Shown: one piece after another, positions 7,511-14,317 of the stretch
Position numbering within the stretch: position 1 is the stretch's first letter
Layout: every line of letters starts with the position of its first letter
Assembly: GCA_964454675.1 (NCBI GenBank)
Contig: CAYVUB010000040.1
Coordinates: 1-23,300 of the forward strand
Reading direction: 5' to 3'
Length of the DNA: 23,300 bases
Source of the DNA: CAYVUB01 sp964454675
GTDB taxonomy: Bacteria > Bacteroidota > Bacteroidia > Flavobacteriales > Flavobacteriaceae
Translations under genes and position numbers: made by a program
The notes under the pieces: model-generated
Told to the model about the DNA's origin: nothing
What the model saw: only the letters and a program-made list of their open reading frames with translations
Databases searched by the model: none

Positions 7511-8464
7511 TTATTTGCTTCTATTGTAGATTGGCAGGAACAGAAACGACAAACTACCCAAAATAATAACCATAAATGCTTGTGATGCCCAGATAATCCA
7601 ACCGAAAGCGATGCTTGGATTTTCGGGAATATCAAACAATGAAAATGCGCCTGCTATTGCCAATGGATATACAAAAATCCCACCATTGGTTGCGGTAATT
7701 GCAAAGCTTCCGGCGATAAACGCTATTAAAAGTGCGCTTACGGGAACGTTGCTTAAATCTTCGACCGAAAAAACCGTTACATAAAACATCATGACATACA
7801 TTGTCCAGATAAATAGGGTATGTGCCATAAATGCCCATTTGTGCTTCATCTTGAAAATGCTTAAAACACCTTCGAGCAATCCTTTTAAAAATGTACGGAT
7901 TTTAAGCGCAATGATTGACGAGCTTCGCTTGATAAATAAAAAAACGAGGGCGCAAAACACAATCAAGCCAAGTGCCAGAATGATAAGTTTTTCGGGTTGG
8001 AATGTGTTGATTAAAATGCTGTAGATAAAGTCAAATTGCAGTATAAGCGCTATGGCAACAATGCTCATGAGCATCATTACATCGGCAACACGCTCTGCAA
8101 CGATAGTTCCAAAAGCTTTTTCAAACGGAATATCCTCATAATTGGTCACAACGGCTGCACGTAAGACTTCGCCGGAACGCGGTATGCCAAAATTGGTAAG
8201 ATAACCTGCCAAAACAGCCATCAGACTATTAGGGAATTTTAAAGTATAACCCAAAGGTTCTAATAAATAGTTCCAGCGGTAAGCTCTTGATAAATAGCTT
8301 AAAACACCCATAAAAACGCCCAGTGATATCCAGTTGTAATTGGCTGTTTTAATATGAGGCAATACATTGTCAAGCGGAAATTTTGAAAAGGTAAGCCATC
8401 CAAAAAAGACTGCCAACAGTATTGGAAGTCCAATTTTTACAGTTTTTTTTATGGCAGGATTCAA
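7511..8464 (-). CDS. Flippase-like / LPG-synthase-TM family membrane protein
   Basis: A 317-aa integral membrane protein with about eight hydrophobic segments, starting with KIGLPILLAVFFGWLTF. It carries the family's conserved cytoplasmic-loop phrases NFGIPRSGEVLRAAVV and FGTIVAERVADV, typical of the lysylphosphatidylglycerol synthase TM region/UPF0104 group (PF03706). Stand-alone members are usually annotated as flippase-like; the substrate is unknown. The start codon is TTG at 8464-8462: the same frame is closed by the panD stop codon only 6 nt upstream, and the next in-frame Met would delete the first membrane helix. The gene follows panD directly and belongs to the panC operon. Confidence 0.88.
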   Translation of the reverse strand: MNPAIKKTVKIGLPILLAVFFGWLTFSKFPLDNVLPHIKTANYNWISLGVFMGVLSYLSRAYRWNYLLEPLGYTLKFPNSLMAVLAGYLTNFGIPRSGEVLRAAVVTNYEDIPFEKAFGTIVAERVADVMMLMSIVAIALILQFDFIYSILINTFQPEKLIILALGLIVFCALVFLFIKRSSSIIALKIRTFLKGLLEGVLSIFKMKHKWAFMAHTLFIWTMYVMMFYVTVFSVEDLSNVPVSALLIAFIAGSFAITATNGGIFVYPLAIAGAFSLFDIPENPSIAFGWIIWASQAFMVIILGSLSFLFLPIYNRSK

Positions 8465-8470
8465 TCGGGA

Positions 8471-8821
8471 TTATTTTAACAGATTGGTTGCTTCATCAGG
8501 AAAAACCAAAGCGGGTTTAAATGTTTTTGCTTCTTCAAAATCCATAAACGCATAGGTAATGAGAATCAACGTATCTCCAACCGATACTTTACGGGCAGCG
8601 GCACCGTTGAGTGTAATTTCGCCCGAATTTCTCGGTCCCGGAATCACGTAAGTATCCAATCGTTCGCCATTGTCGTTATTGACCACCTGGATTTTTTCGC
8701 CTTGAATAATATTGGCAGCATCCATCAAATCTTCATCAATAGTGATGCTTCCAATATAATTGAGTTCGGCACCGGTAACTTTTACACGGTGTATTTTAGA
8801 TTTTACAACTTGAACATGCAT
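8471..8821 (-). CDS. panD: Aspartate 1-decarboxylase precursor
   Basis: Decarboxylates L-aspartate to beta-alanine, the partner that PanC joins to pantoate. At 116 aa the length is normal. The proenzyme cuts itself between Gly24 and Ser25 (YIGSITID), and Ser25 becomes the catalytic pyruvoyl group; both residues are present, as are the conserved SKIHRVKVTGAELNY start and the LNGAAARKVSVGD segment. It begins 13 nt after the panC stop codon. PanC and PanD side by side indicate own pantothenate synthesis; panB and panE are not in this window. Confidence 0.97.
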   Translation of the reverse strand: MHVQVVKSKIHRVKVTGAELNYIGSITIDEDLMDAANIIQGEKIQVVNNDNGERLDTYVIPGPRNSGEITLNGAAARKVSVGDTLILITYAFMDFEEAKTFKPALVFPDEATNLLK

Positions 8822-8834
8822 AGGGCAAAGGTAG

Positions 8835-9683
8835 TTAATTTAGTGCAATATTGTCTATAAGCCTAATATCGTCTGCAAATACTGCAATAAATGCTCTGTA
8901 TGATTTTTTGTTTGACTTTCGGTTAACGGTTTTAAGGGTTTGCACATCTGCAATGGTAAAATATTCCAGCTTAAGCAGGTTGTGTTTTGCAAATTGTTGT
9001 TCAACCCATTCGGTCACTTTATTAGCACTTTTTGTGCCAAATTGCTTTTTGGCGGCTTTTAGGGTTTTGTAGATAAACGGTGCTGCGTTTCTGTATTCGG
9101 GTTTTAGGCGTTCGTTGCGGGAGCTCATTGCCAAGCCGTCTTTTTCACGATGTATGTTGCAGCCTGTGATATTTACAGGCAGTTTGTAATTTTTGACCAG
9201 TGTTTGAATGATACGCAGCTGCTGGAAATCTTTTTCGCCAAAATAAGCGTTGTCGGGTTTTACAATTTCAAACAGGCGTTTTACAATAGTGCCTACACCA
9301 TCAAAATGCCCTTGACGAAACTTGCCTTCCATTTCAAATTCGAGTCCGTCATATTGAAAATGTTCAGAAACAACGTTATTATCATAAATATCATCGACTG
9401 TTGGCGCGTACACGATAATGTTGCCGGAAATAGTTTTGAGCAGTGCTATATCGCGGTCTAAAGTTCTCGGGTATTTTTTTAAGTCGTCTTTGTTGTCAAA
9501 CTGCGTAGGATTTACAAAAATACTTACTGCCATGACATCATTTTGCTCAAAGCCTTTTTTTATCAAAGATAAGTGCCCGTTATGCAATGCGCCCATAGTA
9601 GGCACAAAGCCAATGGTTTTATTTTGAGATTTCAATACCTCAATTGTTGGAGTGATTTTTGCTCTTTTATGATAAATATCCAT
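8835..9683 (-). CDS. panC: Pantothenate synthetase (pantoate-beta-alanine ligase)
   Basis: Joins pantoate and beta-alanine using ATP to give pantothenate, with a pantoyl-adenylate intermediate. At 282 aa the length is normal. Visible landmarks are GFVPTMGALHNGH with the nucleotide-binding HxGH at residues 34-37, SIFVNPTQF, GHFDGVGTIVKRLF, YFGEKDFQQL and the KMSKS-like loop AMSSRNERL. It is the first gene of the minus-strand operon panC, panD, flippase-like, esterase-fold, radA, and is transcribed divergently from the glycogen-synthase-like gene. Confidence 0.97.
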   Translation of the reverse strand: MDIYHKRAKITPTIEVLKSQNKTIGFVPTMGALHNGHLSLIKKGFEQNDVMAVSIFVNPTQFDNKDDLKKYPRTLDRDIALLKTISGNIIVYAPTVDDIYDNNVVSEHFQYDGLEFEMEGKFRQGHFDGVGTIVKRLFEIVKPDNAYFGEKDFQQLRIIQTLVKNYKLPVNITGCNIHREKDGLAMSSRNERLKPEYRNAAPFIYKTLKAAKKQFGTKSANKVTEWVEQQFAKHNLLKLEYFTIADVQTLKTVNRKSNKKSYRAFIAVFADDIRLIDNIALN

Positions 9684-9708
9684 TCACTAACAAAAAATTA
9701 ACAGGCTG

Positions 9709-9716
9709 CAAACTTA
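9709..9716 (-). promoter_or_regulatory. -7 element for the panC operon
   Basis: TAAGTTTG on the minus strand is an exact match to the Bacteroidota -7 consensus TAnnTTTG, 25 nt upstream of the panC start codon. A TTG lies upstream but with only 12 nt of spacing, shorter than the usual 17-23, so the -33 box is unclear. Confidence 0.6.
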
Positions 9717-9747
9717 ATATTTTACAGACAATCTGCATAAATTTTTG

Positions 9748-9755
9748 TACTTTTG
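9748..9755 (+). promoter_or_regulatory. -7 element for the glycogen-synthase-like operon
   Basis: TACTTTTG matches TAnnTTTG exactly and lies 42 nt upstream of the start codon at 9798. The TTTACA at 9721-9726 could serve as a -33 region at 21 nt spacing, though it lacks a clean TTG. It faces the panC -7 element, with 31 bp between the two boxes. Confidence 0.6.
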
Positions 9756-9797
9756 CCTGTTTTTTATTTTTAATTCTCTCAAAAAAACATGTGATTT

Positions 9798-10607
9798 ATG
9801 AAAGATAAACGAATATTGTACGTGTCCTCTGAGGTAGTGCCATATTTACCAGAAACCGAAATTTCTTCAATGTCGTTTGAAGCACCAAGAATGGTAAGTA
9901 AGTTGGGCGGACAAATACGAATATTCATGCCGCGGTATGGAAATATTAATGAACGCAGACATCAATTGCATGAAGTGATTAGATTGTCGGGGATAAACCT
10001 GGTTATTAATGATTTAGACATGCCTTTAATCATCAAGGTAGCCTCTATCCCAAAAGAACGTATTCAGGTGTATTTTATTGATAATGAAGATTATTTTAAA
10101 CGAAAAGCCACACTGTCTGATGAAGACGGCATCTTGTACCCTGATAATGACGAGCGTGCTATTTTCTTTGCCAAAGGCGTTATAGAAACCGTTAAAAAAC
10201 TCAACTGGTCACCCGATATTATACATGTTAACGGCTGGCTGGCATCATTACTTCCTATATATTTAAAGGAATATTACAAAAACGAGCCGTTGTTTACCGA
10301 TAGTAAAATTGTGACCTCTGTGTACAATCAAAGTTTTGATGGAGCGTTAGATATGAATATGCTCAATAAAGTAAAGTTTGATAATATCCTGTCAGAGTCC
10401 ATAAATGTATTGGAAACACCCAATTATATTAACTTATTGAAAGTTGCCATAGACTATTCTGATGCGTTGATAAAAGGCTCTGCAGAGATTCCGGAAGAAC
10501 TGGAAGCATATCTGGACGCATCCGATAAGCCGGTTTTGGATTATTTTTCAATGGATGATTTTTCAGAACCTTATACAGAGTTTTACAAGACAAAAGTTTT
10601 AATTTAG
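9798..10607 (+). CDS. Glycogen/starch synthase N-terminal-domain protein, probably not catalytic
   Basis: A 269-aa protein matching only the first (N-terminal) Rossmann half of GT5 glycogen synthases, which are usually near 480 aa. Landmarks: RILYVSSEVVPYLPE at the start, GGQIRIFMPRYG (37-48), YFIDNEDYFKR (92-102), DNDERAIFFAKGVIE (116-130), PDIIHVNGWLASLLP (139-153) and TSVYNQSFDG (173-182). The KTGGL loop that binds ADP-glucose is replaced by ETEISS (19-24), HDW has become NGW, and the VHN histidine is Tyr. The C-terminal nucleotide-sugar domain is absent; the frame ends in a normal stop with the DUF4270 gene 14 nt later, so this is not an obvious frameshift. Glycosyl transfer is unlikely; a binding or regulatory role is inference. 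I give no glgA symbol for that reason. Confidence 0.85.
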   Translation: MKDKRILYVSSEVVPYLPETEISSMSFEAPRMVSKLGGQIRIFMPRYGNINERRHQLHEVIRLSGINLVINDLDMPLIIKVASIPKERIQVYFIDNEDYFKRKATLSDEDGILYPDNDERAIFFAKGVIETVKKLNWSPDIIHVNGWLASLLPIYLKEYYKNEPLFTDSKIVTSVYNQSFDGALDMNMLNKVKFDNILSESINVLETPNYINLLKVAIDYSDALIKGSAEIPEELEAYLDASDKPVLDYFSMDDFSEPYTEFYKTKVLI

Positions 10608-10621
10608 CATTTTTTCATTTA

Positions 10622-12247
10622 ATGAAGCCAATAAAATTCCCTTTTAAAAACACAGCAGTTTTAACCTTGTTGATTATTTCATTTGTTGCCTGCGATAAAG
10701 ATTATGCCACACTTGATTCAGACATTTCAGGCAATAATAATTTTGGAACAGACTCAGAAAAACATGATGTTATTGCTTTTACAAAAAAGCTGCAGCCTGT
10801 TCAAACCAATAACCTGCCGGTAAATATGCTGGGTGTTTATAAAGACCCTTTGTATGGATTATCGACTGCAAGTTTTGTAAGCCAGTTAAGCCCAAGAACC
10901 ATGAGTCCTGTTTTTGGAACCATCATTTCATTAGATTCTGTAGTATTGACCGTGCCGTATTTTAGCAGGGCGACAGGCGTAGATGATGATGGCAATACAA
11001 CTTACAAACTTGATTCAATATTTGGTAACGGTCCCGTAAAACTGTCTATTTATGAAAATAATTTCTTCTTAAGAAGTTTTGATCCGTCTTCAACATTTGA
11101 TGACACACAAAAATATTATTCAGATAAATCAATGTCTTCAACCTCATCAATAAGCGATGCGCTTTTAGAAGGCCGTTTACTGCATGAAATTGAAAGCTTT
11201 GTTCCAAGTGCAGACCAAATTGTCCTTGAAGATGAAGAAGACAACGTTACAGAAAGACTGGCGCCTGCATTGCGTATAAAGTTTAATCTGGACGATAATT
11301 TCTGGTCAGAAAAAATACTTGATAAAGAAGGCGCCCCGGAACTAAGCAACATAAACAATTTTCAGAATTATTTCAGAGGATTGTATTTTAAGGCAGAATC
11401 TATTGATTCAAACGGCAGCATGATGTTGTTGAACTTTGCTGCTACCACTGCAAATGTTACGCTCTATTATCAAGTGGAATCTGTATCGGAAACCAACACA
11501 AATCCGGTAAAATCAACCTATGTCATGACTTTTTCGGGTAACAAGGTTAATTTTCTTTCAAACGATTTTAATTTCCCTGTAGTAGATGGTGATGCCGTAA
11601 ACGGTGATGAAAAATTATATGTAAAAGCCGGCGAAGGTTCAGTAGCGTTAATCAACTTATTTGGCGGTACTGATTTGGATGATAATCCGGAGCAAAACAC
11701 ATTTGAAGCATTTAAAAATGATTTTGTTTTAACCGATGAAAACGGCAAATTTGTAAAAGCCAAACGTCTTGTCAATGAAGCAAACCTCGTGTTTTTTGTA
11801 GATCAGGAGTTAACACAAGGACAAGAACCGGAAAGAATTTATCTGTTTGACGCAAAAAACAATATCTATCTTGCAGATTTTGTTTATGACGGCGCAAATG
11901 TTATAAGTCCCGTAAATTCAAGAGCATATCACTTAGGGCGCTTACAGAGAGAAAATGGTGAAACAAGCGGACAAGGCGTTAAATACAAAATAAGAATTAC
12001 AGAGCACATCAATAACTTACTGTTAAGAGATTCAACCAATGTAACACTTGGGCTGGCAGTTACCGGTAACATTAATCTCGAAGAATCCTATTTGCAGCAA
12101 CGTATTCTTAATCCCGATGCAGCCATAAGTAAAATTCCTGTAAGCTCTATTATCTCCCCACGAGGCACGGTACTTTACGGTAATAATACCGCAAATGAAT
12201 CCAAAAAATTATATTTAGAACTATTTTATTCTGAACCAAATAATTAA
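10622..12247 (+). CDS. DUF4270 family lipoprotein
   Basis: A 541-aa lipoprotein: hydrophobic signal with lipobox FVAC and lipidation Cys24, followed by DKDYATLDSDI. The order of phrases (FTKKLQPVQTNNLPVNMLGVYKDPLYG, then SFVSQLSP, then SIISPRGTVLYGN near the end) matches what I know of DUF4270 proteins of Flavobacteriia, a family without known function. The signal suggests attachment to the outer membrane or cell surface. It begins 14 nt after the glycogen-synthase-like gene and ends 6 nt before glmS, so the three very likely form one transcript. The family call is from memory of its typical position and N-terminal motif. Confidence 0.82.
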   Translation: MKPIKFPFKNTAVLTLLIISFVACDKDYATLDSDISGNNNFGTDSEKHDVIAFTKKLQPVQTNNLPVNMLGVYKDPLYGLSTASFVSQLSPRTMSPVFGTIISLDSVVLTVPYFSRATGVDDDGNTTYKLDSIFGNGPVKLSIYENNFFLRSFDPSSTFDDTQKYYSDKSMSSTSSISDALLEGRLLHEIESFVPSADQIVLEDEEDNVTERLAPALRIKFNLDDNFWSEKILDKEGAPELSNINNFQNYFRGLYFKAESIDSNGSMMLLNFAATTANVTLYYQVESVSETNTNPVKSTYVMTFSGNKVNFLSNDFNFPVVDGDAVNGDEKLYVKAGEGSVALINLFGGTDLDDNPEQNTFEAFKNDFVLTDENGKFVKAKRLVNEANLVFFVDQELTQGQEPERIYLFDAKNNIYLADFVYDGANVISPVNSRAYHLGRLQRENGETSGQGVKYKIRITEHINNLLLRDSTNVTLGLAVTGNINLEESYLQQRILNPDAAISKIPVSSIISPRGTVLYGNNTANESKKLYLELFYSEPNN

Positions 12248-12253
12248 AAAACT

Positions 12254-14101
12254 ATGTGTGGAATTGTAGGGTATATCGGGCACAGAGATGCGCATCCTAT
12301 TCTTATAAAAGGGTTAAAACGCCTCGAATACAGAGGTTATGACAGTGCCGGCATTGCATTGTTTGACGGTAACGATTTAAAAGTATGTAAAACCAAAGGA
12401 AAAGTTTCCGATTTGGAAGAACGTATTGAAAAGGAAATCACAACTACCGGTAAATTAGGAATAGGCCATACACGCTGGGCAACGCACGGTGTGCCAAACG
12501 ATGTCAACTCACATCCGCATTATTCAAATTCAGGCAATCTGGTAATCATCCACAACGGAATCATTGAAAATTACGATTCATTAAAAAAAGAGCTTGTTAA
12601 ACGCGGTTATGTTTTTAAATCGGATACCGATACAGAAGTATTGGTCAACCTGATTGAAGACATCATGATTAGCGAAGGCATCAAACTTGGTAAAGCGGTT
12701 CAAATAGCTTTAAATCAGGTTATCGGTGCGTATGCCATTGCCGTATTTGATAAAAACAAACCCAACGAAATTGTTGTTGCCAAGCTTGGAAGTCCGTTGG
12801 CAATAGGAATTGGTAAAGATGAATTTTTTATTGCCAGTGACGCATCGCCATTTATTGAATACACAGAAAACGCCATTTATCTCGAAGATGAAGAAATGGC
12901 AATTGTACGCATACACAAAGACATAAAAGTCAGAAAAATAAAAGATGATTCTCTTGTTAACCCTTACATCCAAAAACTTCAGCTTAACTTAGAGCAAATA
13001 GAAAAAGGCGGCTTTGACCATTTTATGCTCAAAGAAATTTATGAGCAGCCGCAGGCAATCCGCGATACATACAGAGGTCGTTTGATTGTTAATGAGGGTA
13101 TTATCAAGCTTGCCGGTGTTGAAGACAACATGAAAAAATTCCTGAATGCCGACAGGATTATTATTGTAGCATGTGGTACGTCATGGCACGCAGGATTGGT
13201 TGCCGAATACATTTTTGAAGATTTTGCCCGTATTCCTGTAGAAGTAGAATACGCTTCAGAATTCAGATACAGAAATCCCGTTATTACCGAAAAAGATGTG
13301 GTTATTGCCATTTCGCAATCGGGCGAAACAGCAGATACGCTGGCAGCAATAAAACTTGCAAAATCAAAAGGAGCTTTTGTTTTTGGAGTGTGTAACGTTG
13401 TAGGCTCATCAATTGCAAGAGAAACCCACGCAGGAGCTTATACCCATGCAGGTCCCGAAATAGGGGTGGCTTCAACCAAAGCATTTACCACACAAATTAC
13501 GATTTTAACTTTAATAGCATTACGGTTGTCAAGAGCCAAAGGTACAATCTCAAGTTCCGAATACCGATTAACACTGCAAGAACTGGAGTTAATACCGGAT
13601 AAGGTTGCGAAAGTCCTTAGTGCCGATGCCCATATTCAAACCATTGCCAGTACCTATAAAGACACAAGACACTTCTTATATTTAGGCAGAGGTTATAATT
13701 TTCCTGTAGCATTAGAAGGCGCATTAAAGCTCAAAGAAATTTCTTATATTCATGCCGAAGGCTATCCTGCGGCAGAAATGAAACATGGCCCTATAGCACT
13801 TATAGATGAAAACATGCCTATTGTAGTCATTGCAACAAAAAAAGGGCATTATGAAAAAGTAGTAAGCAATATCCAGGAAATAAAAGCCAGAAAAGGTAAA
13901 ATCATCGGTATTGTAACCGAAGGCGATGTTGATGTGAGAGCTTTGGCAGACCACGTTATAGAAGTGCCCGAAACCTTAGAATCGTTATCCCCGCTGTTAA
14001 CAACAATTCCTTTGCAATTACTGTCATATCATATTGCAGTAATGCTCGGGAAAAATGTTGACCAGCCCAGAAACCTCGCAAAATCGGTTACAGTAGAGTA
14101 A
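12254..14101 (+). CDS. glmS: Glutamine-fructose-6-phosphate aminotransferase (isomerizing)
   Basis: Makes glucosamine-6-phosphate from fructose-6-phosphate and glutamine, the entry to UDP-GlcNAc for peptidoglycan and lipopolysaccharide. At 615 aa the length is normal. The N-terminal glutaminase domain starts MCGIVGYIG with catalytic Cys2, and has YRGYDSAG, GHTRWATHG and HNGIIENY. Two SIS sugar-isomerase domains follow, with ACGTSWHAG and SQSGETADT in the first, and a C-terminal LAKSVTVE like that of characterised GlmS. No glmS ribozyme is expected here, since only 6 nt separate it from the upstream gene. A strong terminator follows. Confidence 0.98.
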   Translation: MCGIVGYIGHRDAHPILIKGLKRLEYRGYDSAGIALFDGNDLKVCKTKGKVSDLEERIEKEITTTGKLGIGHTRWATHGVPNDVNSHPHYSNSGNLVIIHNGIIENYDSLKKELVKRGYVFKSDTDTEVLVNLIEDIMISEGIKLGKAVQIALNQVIGAYAIAVFDKNKPNEIVVAKLGSPLAIGIGKDEFFIASDASPFIEYTENAIYLEDEEMAIVRIHKDIKVRKIKDDSLVNPYIQKLQLNLEQIEKGGFDHFMLKEIYEQPQAIRDTYRGRLIVNEGIIKLAGVEDNMKKFLNADRIIIVACGTSWHAGLVAEYIFEDFARIPVEVEYASEFRYRNPVITEKDVVIAISQSGETADTLAAIKLAKSKGAFVFGVCNVVGSSIARETHAGAYTHAGPEIGVASTKAFTTQITILTLIALRLSRAKGTISSSEYRLTLQELELIPDKVAKVLSADAHIQTIASTYKDTRHFLYLGRGYNFPVALEGALKLKEISYIHAEGYPAAEMKHGPIALIDENMPIVVIATKKGHYEKVVSNIQEIKARKGKIIGIVTEGDVDVRALADHVIEVPETLESLSPLLTTIPLQLLSYHIAVMLGKNVDQPRNLAKSVTVE

Positions 14102-14141
14102 AAGCAGCCGTTTTTTTTATTACTTTTATAAAAATACATTC

Positions 14142-14180
14142 AAAAACAACTAAATCTATCAATAATTTTTAGTTGTTTTT
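14142..14180 (+). terminator. Rho-independent terminator after glmS
   Basis: A 13-bp perfect A/T-rich stem (14142-14154 with 14168-14180, core acaactaaa/tttagttgt) closes a 13-nt loop and runs into a T tract. It starts 41 nt after the glmS stop codon and separates this operon from the TonB receptor. Confidence 0.85.
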
Positions 14181-14231
14181 TTTATTGAATAAGAATAATG
14201 CAAAAAAACAAACTATTTTTTACGTTATTAT

Positions 14232-14247
14232 ATTATGCGTGCATAAT
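14232..14247. promoter_or_regulatory. Inverted repeat upstream of the TonB receptor, possible operator
   Basis: attatgc (14232-14238) and gcataat (14241-14247) are perfect 7-bp arms with a 2-nt spacer, about 70 bp upstream of the receptor start codon and beyond the glmS terminator. The size and symmetry fit a dimeric regulator's site, but A/T-rich spacers give such palindromes by chance fairly often. A near -7 sequence (taatttttg, one base too long) overlaps its right end. Confidence 0.3.
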
Positions 14248-14317
14248 TTTTGTCAAAAAGATAATTTAGTATTGAATATTTATTTATATTGCTGACAAAA
14301 TTAACTAATTCCCTAAG

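Noticed and set aside
7474..7635. 54-codon upstream extension of the esterase-fold gene
   Set aside because: It overlaps the flippase-like gene and would hide the clear signal peptide that begins at 7473.
9798..10607. Frameshifted full-length glgA
   Set aside because: The downstream frame is a complete DUF4270 lipoprotein gene with its own signal peptide; no C-terminal GT5 motifs occur in any nearby frame.
12248..12253. glmS ribozyme
   Set aside because: Only 6 nt separate glmS from the upstream gene, so there is no leader to hold a ribozyme.
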